Position numbers and translations under genes: made by a program. The notes below the pieces were generated by a model. That model made no database searches, had not been told where the DNA came from, and saw only the letters and a list, made by a program, of their open reading frames with translations. 64,000 nt of DNA from contig JAFCMP010000532.1 in NCBI GenBank assembly GCA_017506865.1, positions 558,001 to 622,000 on the forward strand. Direction: 5' to 3'. Shown piece by piece: positions 11,659 to 23,315 of the stretch (the stretch's first letter is position 1; every line of letters begins with the position of its first letter). The stretch is from Tribonema minus (taxonomy: Eukaryota; Sar; Xanthophyceae; Tribonematales; Tribonemataceae).

Positions 11659-12036
11659 CTAGGATTCTGCCATGTGTGTCATGACACGGCCAGAGTACGC
11701 CATGTGGAGCGCTGCCGACAGTGCCGAGCGTAAGCGCGCCAGGGCGATGCCCTTGAGAGCTTTAGGGCGCGCTCCTCCGGGCACTGACATCCTGCTGGCA
11801 TACTCCGTCGCCACAGCCTCCAGCAGCTTCCGCCCCTGCTCCCCGATGCTGCCAAATGACCCTATTGCCAAAGTGGCAAGTTTGTAGCAATTCTGATCAT
11901 AATGACCAGAATAGTGGGGACTTGATGCTATACCAAGCAGTTCATCCAGGCTTGATGGTGTTGTGCGCCGTACGTAGCTCACACAAACAACAACCTTGTA
12001 CATAAGTGGCAAACGGATAGAGAGTTGGAGCGTCAA
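11659..12036 (-). mobile_element. Possible C-terminal tail of a LINE-type reverse transcriptase
   Basis: The last ~90 codons before the stop at 11659 read KLATLAIGSFGSIGEQGRKL, then an Ala-rich helix ending RLRSALSAALHMAYSGRVM. This resembles the short tail after the thumb of algal and animal non-LTR reverse transcriptases (F-FG--G, then L--ALSVAL-RGN). Nothing upstream on the same strand gives palm-domain motifs, so if real it is a 5'-truncated copy. A 10-base G run follows the stop. Alternative: last exon of an unknown host gene. Low confidence. Confidence 0.3.
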
Positions 12037-12398
12037 TCAATGTAGTCCCCATTGCATTTGCACTAGCCGATGCTGCTGGCAACAGCGGAGGCTCTTGTCG
12101 TCGCACGGACACACTAGCACCAAGCGCCCAAATCTGTGAGCCTGTGCATTGTGTGCACTGGGAACGTGCAGCCAATGAAACCCTCCCAATAATACTATCT
12201 ACTTCAGCCCCACCGCCGCGACACTGAATGTTATACCTGTGACAACACCCATACACACCGCAGCAACACCGAGACTGCAAGGAAGTTGCAACACACCACG
12301 ACTGCACCCATTTGGGGCATTCCAAGAAGCAGCAATCCTCATACCATGTCATCCATCCCTCTACGCCCCTCATCCACTCCGAGCACGCCCGCCACGCA

Positions 12399-15300
12399 TC
12401 ATGGCACCCTGAGGCCGTTGTCCTTGATCACCTTCTCCAGCAGCAGTATGCGAGCCAGCGCCGCCGACAGCTCGCTCTCCAGCACCGGTGCCGTCTTGCT
12501 CGGGATGCCGGTGCCAGAGCTGGGGCGTGAATTGGGGGCCGAGCTCGCTGCCGATGACACCACGGTGGAGGCAGCGCTGCTGGGCGCCGCCTTCTTGAGA
12601 CCAATGGCAGGAGCTGCCGAGCCAATTATTGAGGGGGCCACAGGGGCCTTGGCGCCTGGACGCAGGTCCAGAAGCACGGGGGGTCTGCACGTTCGAGTAG
12701 GGGGGGGTAGGGGGGAGGTCACGATGTTTTGTACAAAAGCAAGGAAACGTGTGCTGGTGGCGCCGAGTTGTGTATAACGAGGTGATCGTGGTGATAAAAC
12801 CTGCTGTGTCCAATGTCTGTAGGCACTCAGTCTTGGGAAGTACGAAGGAAGGGTCTCGTGAACTGATTGCAATCTGCATTGGCAAATCAACGCAACGTGA
12901 ACGAAAACTGCCCACTGCTACAATACTATGCTAGCCTGCAGTTACTTCAAGCACTAGCCTGGTATCATGAAGTGGTCAGAAAATGCAACTTCGCCATCAC
13001 ATGCACTGACGATACTCAAGTGGTGCGTGGATGTGGTGCCTGTGACCTCTGTAGCATCAGCAGAATGGTACCTGTCAATGCCCGAAAGCCACTGGTCAGC
13101 GCTCAGGCTTGCCGTCCCCGACTGAGTGGGGGGGAACAGGTCATCCTGGAAAGCATCGCTCTTGCGGGGCACCATGAAGGAAAGGGGCTCCACCGATGAA
13201 GTTGTGAGCTTGAGCAGCCTCGCCGTCTCACACTGCATGATGTTGAGCCCACGCTTGGGCACCATCGCCATACCCTTGGCAGCAACCGTTGACCTGCAGA
13301 TTTCATGGATTCAATGCATGGAGAGCATAAGCGCACAAGAAGACATGACTGCTGGCAACGCATTCCAACATATCTTCACCATGGCCACGTGATGATGCGG
13401 CAGCCTGGTGGTCATTGGGCAGCCATGACTGCACTTGCGCCACTTTGACTTGGGGTGTATGACTATGGCAGCATGCCAGGTCCGAAGGTGGTGCTCGATG
13501 CTTCAAGGTGGAGAAACGGACATGCTGTCTTCTTTTGTATGCACTAGGGTAACAGATACGAAACCGAGAAGCCTCTGGCCGCCCACACATCACCAGCACC
13601 ATGCATCACTGGTATTATATACCTGTCCATTGCGCCAGGCAGTGCTAGTCACGACAAAGCAAACAAAGCCAACAAGAGAGTTCACAGTCAGCAGTGCGTA
13701 CCTGTACTCGGAGATGGCAAAGCAGAAGGGGTTCTCATCCACAAACTCGTAGTAGCGTATGTTGCCGTCGCCCTTGCCGGCGAGGTACAGCAGGTTTGTG
13801 TCGTCGTCGTAGAACGGCATGATGACACCCGCGGCCTGGTCAATGTCCACCTTCTTGATCTCCGCAGACGTGTTGCGCGGGTCCCAGATCTTGAACTGGC
13901 GCTGCGACTGGCGCGTGAACCCGACGCTCAGCAGCTTGTCCTTGGAGCCGAGGTACGTGAGCTTGGTGCTGCGTGCGCCCTCGTGCGCGTTGGGGATGAC
14001 CGTGGAGACAGTGGCCGCGCGTGCGTCGCAGATGCGCATGCTCTTGTCCTTGCATGTGGTCGCATAGTTGGCGCCCATGTAGTCCCAGACAATGTCTTGG
14101 ATGAGGCCTTCATGTCCCCCCAGACAGTTCACCTCGCAGGCCTTCTCAATGTCCCAGAGTTTGATGAGCTGGTCGGCGCCGACGCTCGCCAAGATGTTGT
14201 TGGCGGTCGGGTGGAAGCGTAGGAGCGTGACCTGGGGTTGGGCAAAGCATGGGGGGGGGGGTGGAATTACCAGTGCTTTTACCTACCCCAGTAAAACAAA
14301 ATAAGGCCCACAGCAACGTTCGCCTCAGCTTACATCAAGTCAGCACAGCTGACACTGCAGCAGTCAATAGGGAATGTGCAAAACCCTGGGCATCAAGATT
14401 TCTGCGGTTGGTCGCGTATGCCATGGCGGAACGTTGGCTGTCACTGTCTGCCAGTCACCAGGCCTGTCAGATATATACTTGTATAGAACATGAACATGTC
14501 AGACGTGCGCTGCACATGCTGACATGCCAACTGCACCACCACGTGAAATGATGCATTCTAAAATGCAACAGGAACCGACTGCGTATCCGCGTGTGTGCGC
14601 CTGCACCTCCAGGAGATCAGCGGTGCTGAGCACTGACCTTTCGCTGATGCCCGCCAAGATCAACCAGGGATTCGGTGATGGTCTCTGTCACGCCACCGTC
14701 GGGGATGCCCCAAATCTTGATGGTGCAGTCTTCACTGCACGATGCCACCAGCTGCGTGAGAGATGCACGCGCAGCGCCAGGTCCTGTGTAAATTGATCTG
14801 ACCTTGACACAATGTATTACACCTACCACATGTGATCAATTCATTGAATGACAGAACATGACTTACCATGGATGCTGACCTCGCTGTTCTGTTCGAGTAT
14901 GTGTGACGTAGGTACGGCAGATCCAATGTACATGCGGGTAGCACTTCTACAGCTTGTGACTACAACAAGTTTTCTATACTAACCTCTGCAATATGAACCT
15001 CGAAAGCACAGCCCTCAGACATTTGAACAAATGGTAGTCCATCCATAGAGTAGGATGTGGCATCAAAGACTTCCCTGCTCCATGAGACATGACCCGACCT
15101 GAGCAGGTCTAGGCCACGCCTGCGTTCTATGAATGGTGAGGGCATATTGTGGTTACCACCAGAAGCTGCGCACAAATAACTACAGCCACTTTTGAAACGT
15201 CATGCTGGGCTTTGTTTGTGCGTCAGACATGGGAGCTCATTCAGCAACATCTCTCCAGCTGTTCAATGGTAGCCCGCAAATGCTCACTGAAAATCTGCAA

Positions 15301-15817
15301 CTCAGATATATGCATGCTCGGGCAGGCTGGTCGCGGGATTTGCAGATGCACATGACGAGCTAGCGCCAGCGCCTAGCTACACTGATTTTGTCAGTGCATC
15401 ACTGCCCAAAATGCTCCAGCAATTGCACAAAACTAGGCTCTTGAGGTTCCTTCTGAGAAAGTGATGTTAGGAACATGCACAGTCGTTGACTCAGGTCACA
15501 GTGGGTTTGGTTTACATTACACATCAATGCCTTCTCACCTGTTCATGGAACGGGTTGAAATCAAAGTCGAGAACCGCGCCAGTGTGGCCCGCAATGACCG
15601 GCACGTTTCGTTCAAAGCGCCCCGGCTTGTCGTATGGCAATATCGTGAACGGTCCGCCGCCGCCTTGCACTGCTACCGCTGCATATTTGGTATTGCCCTT
15701 GATGTAGTTTTGCTCGCCGGAGGTCGAGCTTGTGGGTATGTTTGTGAAGGTGGACTCCACTTTTGGCGCGTCCACATATACGTGGCGGTATTTGGATGCT
15801 CTCACAAAGTGTGACAT
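12399..15817 (-). CDS. Coronin (actin-binding WD40 protein)
   Basis: Exons, in transcript order: 15817-15539, 14751-14638, 14231-13702, 13293-13072, 12684-12399 (phases 0,0,2,2), 476 residues, typical of short coronins. Coronins bind F-actin and regulate Arp2/3 and cofilin. Visible features: N-terminal MSHFVRASKYRHVY, matching the basic RxSKFRH signature; WD repeats with VASCSEDCTIKIW, ASVGADQLIKLWD, SMRICDARAA and RQFKIWDPRN; GVIMPFYDDDTNLLYLAGKG; the coronin-specific extension KGMAMVPKRGLNIMQCETAR and MVPRKSDAFQDDLFPP; a Pro/Ala/Ser-rich linker; and a short C-terminal coiled coil (LESELSAALARILLLEKVI). Start is the ATG at 15817. It is divergent from the GT14 gene. The last intron is the least certain boundary, but it yields GIDRPPVLLDLRPGA, as expected for the family. 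Confidence 0.94.
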
Positions 15818-16751
15818 GACAGCTACAGCTCCCTGCGAAGGCTCGTGGTGCTGCAAAGCAGAAAGGCAGGGAGCACAGTGAGTTCGGCTTGAACAACAAT
15901 GGGTGATATCACGCTTATTATTTGCAGAGACATTGCACCTGTAATGCTTTACAACTGATTGGTTCAAATTGAGCCTCCAGATACAAAATCAAGCTAGCAC
16001 CAGTCCACCCGAGCTACTGATCGTACCTCTACATAGAGCATCGCGCAAGACATGGTAGCAAGATCCTGTGGAGTGTCGATCCGGCCTCGATTGCGACCTC
16101 GTCGAGCAGGAGAGTATGCCAGCAACATAAGCTATACCAGCCAGTTTTTGATGGTAATGTCCAAATGTATACTCTACGACTATTGCAGGCATCAGCGGAC
16201 GGACTGCACATCGAAGGTTCTGGCAGCGAGCTGCGTAGGTGTGGGATCGAAGGCCGATTGCGGGGGCGCATCGGCTTGACGTGTTTCTGTCCTGTGATGA
16301 TCAGGCATTGCCTCGACGTCTGCTCTTACCGAGTGACAAGTGCGTGCTGATTAGCTGCTTCCACTGACTCCTTGTTTTCAGGTGCCTACGCCAAGGCTTT
16401 GTCTCTCACTCCGCAGCTGTTGTGTTACCCTCCACGTACTTCACGCCTGCACGCAGCGACTGCAGAACTTGCGCACAGCTATGTCTGCGCAGAAAGCTGT
16501 GCGTCTTGTACGAGCTGCGAGCTGCGAGCTGCACAGCAGTTCTAAAAAAAGAGGCTGTCGGTCTGTCAATCGATCCTTTCATTTGGCAGTTACGGTTCAG
16601 GAAAGTCAAAGAGGTGAAGTTTGATGTTTTCATGTCGACACGAGAGCTTGAGCGGGTGCTGGAGCCTTACCTAGGGCTTGCTGGCGGTGATTGCAACGGC
16701 CATGGCAGTGTTTGAAGCAGAGCGACAAGCGGAAGAGGCTGTGTGTCGCTC
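15818..16751. promoter_or_regulatory. Divergent 5' region between coronin and GT14
   Basis: 0.93 kb separates the two start codons, so both promoters and leaders must lie here unless non-coding first exons exist. No clear TATA box or repeated operator-like motif recognised. A tandem AGCTGCG triplet-like patch lies at about 16518-16533. Confidence 0.5.
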
Positions 16752-19700
16752 ATGAGGCGGGCCGGGGTTACGAAGCGAGCCGGCAACAGCAGGCTCTGGC
16801 GTTGGGCTGCACTGCTGTCCGCTGCACTCGCACTATGCCTGCTGCCAACACTGCGTACGGCGCTACGGCTCTCAATGGGAGAGGAGGAGGAGGAGCTAGT
16901 CAGGTACACAACATGACAAATCCGTGTTCTGTCGCTCAACAACTTCGTTTGTGCTGCTTATGTTTTAACTCAAAAGAGCTGATCTGCAGCTGTGAGATAC
17001 ACGATGCAAATCCATGATCGATCTTACGGCAATCGCCGGTTCGCAGCCGTCAGTTGTGGAATATTACAATTTTTCCTAGACTAAATGAAGAGACTTACGC
17101 TCCAGGCCACTGGAGCTGCGGGCATAGCAAGTGAGGACTCACTAAACTTCCCTTTAAGGGTGCATGCATGCATGCTCAGCCTCAACAGCACCAAAAAAGT
17201 CTACGTCTCAAATTTGACGCAAACCATTTGTCACTCCTCTAGCCAAGTGATTGGTGGCCTCACAAACTTCAGCAAGTGTGCATACTATTTGATGTCAACT
17301 GGTTTCAAAGGGCGGAGGTGTTGCAGTGACGAAGAATTTTCAAGCAGATCGTGTCCGCTGACACTGCATGGGCAGTTGCATTTTCAAGGGTGCGCCTGAT
17401 GTAACGGTCACACTTGCTGCCGAAACTGTGTTGACGCATGATTCTCATGCATGCTTCAATGGCGGGTCACTCACTGTGGTGTCAATTCCATTTGTTTTTT
17501 GTCAGAATTAAATCAGCATGTAGCTTGCTGGCATCTTGACTTTCAGCTTCTGAAGCAAAACAGTCTGCTAATTTCTTGGCCGGCTGCTTTGCAGGTACTC
17601 AACGACACCATTTACTTCTCTGAGACTCTGACAGCCCACAGCTTCATGACAACAATCGTACCTTTCACGAACCTGCATGTCGCTGAAATTACAGGGCAGT
17701 TAATCTGTACTACGCCATGATGCAATGCGGTCATCATTGACTCAAATATGATGGGCATTTGTTCGCTTAATGCGACGTCCAATGAAGTATACTTGAAAGC
17801 GAAGGACATATCGCCAGATACACAACGGGCTTGGAATAAATGTGGCTCGATGGGGTTATTAGGAGGCCGCACTCAACCACAAGCTTTTCGTTGATGACTA
17901 AGAAGTGAATGGTCGATGACAGTGTGTCTTCTCTGCTTGCACATACCTACTCTGCAGAGTGTCACAAGGGCATCTCCCAGCAGCACTGGTATACAGTATT
18001 CCGTAACATCGACCATACTGCGTGATGCTGCTGAAGGGCCCGTCCCCATGCATCTGTTTCCTGATGATCGAATGAACGCATTTGCCGTGGCTGCGCAATG
18101 CAAGAGACCAGCTGATCCCAGAATGAGGGCCCGATGGTATACAGCCCCTTTCATCAGGTTCTTCTTCCACGCACATGATGTCAATGAGTGCCACATCGGC
18201 AGCAGTACGACATTTATGTCAGCTTCTGCTGGCTTCACATGGCACCTGTCGTGTGCGATCTCACCCTTCCTTCCGGTGGTGAATTACTTTCTGGTCACCA
18301 ATTCACAAGTGACCAAGCGACAGCGTCACTAGCCTGTGCTGGTCTCATCGATTAGTATTCCTGTGATTTCCATGTTCTGCACTCCAACCTGCAGCGTGCC
18401 TTATGTGGCTGGCAAGACACGCATAGCCTACTTTATAACGGTGGGCGGGATGAGCGAAGTGGACGGCTTTGAGCGACTCCTGCGCTCCCTGTACCATCCA
18501 TACGATCTCTTCTACGTGCACCTCGACGCACGTGCCACTCACTCCATAATCGACGTTAAACGAATCATCAACGATGTACAGGTGAGACGCTATCAACTGT
18601 CTCGTTGAAGTGCACTCAATGGTCACATGCATTACGCATCAGCAGTACTTGCAGCGGCCTCCACCAACTGGTAGTGCTGCGCGTGGCTTCATGAACCTTT
18701 TGGATACGACGCTAGCCGTGATTATACCAGTACATGGCAGCATGGGCGACATCATGCTCTGTATCCTCCTTGCCATCAGTCACAGGATGCACCTGGTATA
18801 TGCACTTGGTCGTGAATGTGGCAGTTGTGAGTCTGCTATAGTGGACCCTCATGCTGCTAGTGCTGGAAAGTGGGCTCAGTGTGACCTACTTGAAGTCACA
18901 CTGCATCCCCTCATAGTGATTGAACTTGTGCTATCACCGCACTTCCTCTGTGCGTTGTCGCATGCAGGGCTTTGAAAATGGAGGAAGGTCGCGCAACAAC
19001 GTCGTGCTGCTGGATAACCCCCTATACATAACGTGGGGTGGCTTTACAACGCTCGTAGCGGCCATGTATGGCCTTGCTGCAGCCATTGTGGCGCAGCAGT
19101 GGGACTATTGGATTAACCTGAGCGCGCATGACATGCCCCTCATGCCGCCGGACGAGCTGCGGGAGGTGTTGTCACAGTTCAAAGCAAATGCCACCAGGTA
19201 ATTAAGCCCGCAGTTTGGCACGTGAGCTCCGGCAACATTGCAGAAAGGATAGGCTGCAGTGCGAATGGCAAGTTCGGCAGAACTCAATACCCTTCGGCGT
19301 CCAAATGCCATGCATAGTATGGTTGGTGCATGTCAGGCCCTTCACATAATGGTTGCTGGCAATTGGTGTGAAAGGCAGTCACAGCAATGAAGGCGCAAGC
19401 ACCTCAATGCCTTTCACCTGGTGATCACTGCTGATCTTGTCGACTTGCTAGAAGTAAAAAACAGAGTGCATTGACTTCTTTGATGTTTCTATGCATCATA
19501 AACATAGTTGGTACTTGCTGCTACTTCATGACGAATACATCAGTGTCGCAGTATCACGCGCATGCAACCTCACGTGCAGTGCCACTTCATCAACTTCCGC
19601 AATGTATCCCCTCATTGCTCTGCTACATAGCTTCATAGCTGGGACGCCTTACTCCCCGGAGCTGACTCTTGGAGTGGACTGGCGCAGGCAGTATGCAGAT

Positions 19701-22297
19701 GATGGTGGGCTGTATCGCAAACAGGTGGGTCCCAGAAGACAACTGAGCTGTGGAGCATGACTGCTTGCTCACGATACCCATAAGCTGCAGTGATCGCCAT
19801 CGCTGGCCCAGCACTTGCATGCTTCATCCCGACTCAGTTAGACAATACTTCTATAATCAGCAAAGTGGTTGCATCATGATAGCACTACCATCACCTGTCA
19901 ACGCCAGGCAGTGACGGTCTTTCCTGGTCTAAAGAACCTTTGATATATAGGGTGCAGGCTTCATCTGCCCTTTGAATTCGGCTTGGCTTTTTGTCTGCAT
20001 GGGTTTGAGAAGGTCATCGCTGAGCATGTGTACACTGAAGCAGGATCATGCTTAGTTCTGTGGCTGATCCGTTTCATCATTTGCGCGCCTGCAGAAAGGC
20101 TTTGCAGGCACGCCAGCAACGGCGCGTCTGCCGGCAGCAGTGACCAGGCATCAACGGCCGCAACCGACCCTTTTTGACCTGTACGTGGGGGAGCTGTGGG
20201 TGGTGCTGCATCGCGACTTAGCGGAGTACTTGCACAATTCCCCCGACAACACATCTCGGTCGCTGCTGGCGTACCTCAGGCATGTATGTCAGCTAACATC
20301 GCTGAGCAATGTCGTGTTTAGGGTGCACAATCGTGCGGTTTGATGCAGAAATGTAAAGACAGTGCCTAGGTAGTGGTGGCGCTGCCTCCCGCATGGCCTA
20401 TGATGCTCAGCGAAGCAATGCTATGAAGTACTTGCGTAGGCGCGTTGACAAGTGTGCTGTTGTACATGCGGGCATGAAACATCTATGCATTCAGGAGCTC
20501 ATGAGATGTTTTGTGTCGGTACATGCACAGCGTTGCTTGCTTGACAGCCCACTCATCTGCCAAGAAGAGAGCGAAGGCTTCAGTAACATGCGCATGCGCG
20601 CTGATTTGCAAAGCTTGAACATGGGCAGAGCAACCCACGTGCTGGCATGCGATGCAGGGCCCAACCTGCATAGCGCTGATTATGGGTGCTTGTGTGCATT
20701 TTGAGCGATTGTGCATCATGCATTTCGCCCAGCGCATAGTTGGCCATACACGATCTACAACATCTGCACTCTCAAATGTACATACCGTATTCATTATTGC
20801 AGACATGTGCTGGCCCTAGCTTTTGAGACTTCGTGCAGCTCTGGTAGCGTTTTCATAAGCACGGCAAAGTTTCGTGTGCTTAGTCCTTGATTAGTTCACT
20901 AACACGTGCGGCATTGCTATCTTTTCATACCATCCTTGTTGCGCAGCAAGGTGCCATTTGCAAACGACCTGTTCTTTCCAACGGCGGTATGCTACCAGAG
21001 TACGCAGCAGCAGTTCAATGTGTTGGCCACAACTCTGCGCTACACGCAGTGGCCTGCCACGACTGACACCACCGACCCCACACGCACCAGCGCCACAACA
21101 ACTTCAAGTGACACCGACGAAGAACCAGAAGATGGGGACACGGCAGTAAAGGACAATAATGACGCCAATGCGGAAGCATCGGCAAGTGATGACGACGTCA
21201 CCGCTGGCGGGGGAGCTGCTGCCACCAGCGCACCTGCACTGGTCGCTGATGAGGCAGTCGATGTGGCCAAAGACGAAGGTCGCGATGGCAGCGTCGGCGA
21301 TGACGGGGAAGAGGGGCATACAGGCGATGCGGGCGCCCAGGGGCTTCTTGAGGGGCTTTTTAGTGGCACACCATCGGAAGAACTCACTGCACACTCCGCA
21401 TCTGTGGCCAAGGCGTCGACGTCCACGTCCGCCGCGTTCACAACGGCTGCAGCGTCATTCGCCTCCACTGTGGAGGCGTCTGCGGATGCGCATGACGCTG
21501 AAGCAGCAGCGAGGACACCAGCAGATCCTGACCTGGCGGCGGCAACTCATGCAGCCGTGCCACCTTCCGAGTCATCAGCGATTCTGCATGCGTGGTCACC
21601 AGAGGACGCGGTCACCGTGACAAACGCGCCAGCAGGTGATGCCGCATCAGAAAACGCGTTGAAGTCTGCAATGGCAGCAGCCTCATCTGCTGCATCAACG
21701 GACACCGCAGCCTCTCAGATAGGGGAGGCGAATGCCGCCGGAGCAACGCATGCAGAACAATCAACACAGGCAGCAGCAACGGCGGCGGCACGAGAGAAGG
21801 ACATGGGAGATGTCACAGCAGAGCAGGAGGACCAGACATCGGGGTATGCTGGGGGCGCAGTGACGACATCAGAGGAAGATGGCGTGAACTTAGAAGGGCG
21901 CCGCCTTGGGGCAGCTGCAGCAGTGACGACATCAGCTGAAGGTGTGGAGACGCGGGGCGAGAGGGGGGGCTTGCTGCAAACGCCAGCTTCACAAGCGCGG
22001 GCGCTTCATTCGCTGAGGCGCAGCCTTCGGCAAAGGCAGGCAGCATCCACGCGTACAAAAGCAGTGCCGCTGCCGAAGTGGCTTGATGTCAAGAGCGTGA
22101 AGATGGCAGCGGAGAGTGGTGCGCTGTTTGTCCACATGGTGGGCACCACCACTGGGACCGGATATGCATCAGGCGCATGGATCGTGGAGCACATCAGCAA
22201 TGGCAAGCTCAAGCAGGAGAGGCTCACGAGATTCTGGCAGCATGCTGCGGACCATGGTTTCACCGCAAACAAACCGCAGCTTTGCGAGGTGCGGTGA
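16752..22297 (+). CDS. GT14-family (core-2/I-branching, xylosyltransferase-like) glycosyltransferase
   Basis: Exons 16752-16903, 18395-18581, 18968-19197, 19631-19724, 20095-20279, 20947-22297; phases 2,0,2,0,2; 732 residues. A short basic N terminus and one hydrophobic segment (about residues 14-35) predict a type II Golgi membrane protein. GT14 blocks in order: RIAYFITVGG, LLRSLYHPYDLFYVHLDARA, VLLDNPLYITWGGFTTLVAA, WDYWINLSAHDMPLMPPDEL, DDGGLYRKQ, PTLFDLYVGELWVVLHRDLA, ANDLFFPTAVCYQ and LRYTQW, matching plant GT14 proteins that transfer a sugar to proteoglycan or arabinogalactan-type acceptors; donor and acceptor here are unknown. Residues from about 21056 to 22060 form a roughly 335-residue acidic Ala/Thr/Ser insert, after which PLPKWLDVKSVKMAAESGAL resumes the family's C-terminal end. 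The fifth intron is either GC-AG (20280-20946) or GT-AG (20284-20950); both keep frame. Confidence 0.9.
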
Positions 22298-23315
22298 GGC
22301 AGCAGTATGGCACTCAGAAGTTACAATCATGATGCAGTCTCATGCCTCAACAGTCCCCACAACAAGTTGCAGTCTGCAGCTGTCGGACGAATTGCAGGGA
22401 CGAGCAGCGCAGCAGGATGCATGCACGTGTCAAGCTCATGTGCAGATATGCATGAGTATCGTGCCAGCGCATCAGTCGCAAGCATTCAAGGCTTGGTACA
22501 GAGGACTCATATGATGTTGCATCAGGCTTGCCCCTGACATGCAAGCAGCATGGGCACCACAATGACATCATGACCTCACCTTACTGTTGGCAGTTGACAG
22601 CCAGACGCTTCATGCGTAGCTTGCAGGGCGTTTGGCATATGGCATGCCTGCGCTACATGGCATGTGACAGCATACGACAGATGCAGTCATATGTGTTCAT
22701 GGCAACGCTCACGCCACATCATCAGTCACAAGAGGCACCGCTATAGCATGCAGAGTTAATGTGCTGCATCCGACCTGGCCACCACAGCGGAACCATGACA
22801 CCAGCTTGTCAGCAGTTGCACTTTGTTGCACATCTGGTGTGTTTTGTTGTCTGTCACAGTGTGATGCCCAGTGCTTGCTCGCCTGATGTCAACATTGTTC
22901 ATTTGTCATGATGTTGTGCTGGCAAACTTTTGTGTGCATGACTTGCCTTGATTGGGGCTAGAGCTCACATCAGCGCATCTAACAATGCGCGGAGCGCTAA
23001 AGAGGCAGGGCTGTTGTGTGCATGACATGTTTGAAGCACGACTAAACTCAGTTGTTGGTCAAGGTGAAGCACCATCACAGGCTCGTGCTCAACCATCGCT
23101 GCGCCTGGCATTCGGTTCATTGCGTGTCATTCTTTGAGTAGAATAAAAGCTATGTGTGAGCATTCCTCTGTGCAACTGATTTGATGGCTTTCTAAACGGT
23201 TCATCGAACTTCAACTTTTCCAGATGTAACGGAAAACGCGCGCAGCAGAGGTAACGAAGAAGGAAGGTGGTTATCGATGGCAGGGCATTAGGTTGCCCTG
23301 GGCTTCATCAATAAG
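22298..23315. other. Intergenic region between GT14 and IFT140
   Basis: Tandem genes on the same strand separated by 1.0 kb. Holds the GT14 3' flank and the IFT140 promoter. No gene, repeat family member or RNA recognised. Confidence 0.6.

Noticed and set aside
12399-12934. Alternative open frames of 160-180 codons overlapping the last coronin exon
   Set aside because: They are shadows of the Ala/Ser/Pro-rich exon in other frames.
17594-17720. Extra GT14 exon in the first intron
   Set aside because: Exon 16752-16903 joins 18395 in phase and gives a plausible stem-to-domain junction; the open frame at 17594 ends in a stop without a convincing donor.
19680-19725. YADD tetrapeptide on the plus strand, resembling a reverse-transcriptase active site
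   Set aside because: It lies in RRQYADDGGLYRKQ, which aligns with the GT14 RARPIIIDPGLY-type segment; no other reverse-transcriptase motif is near.
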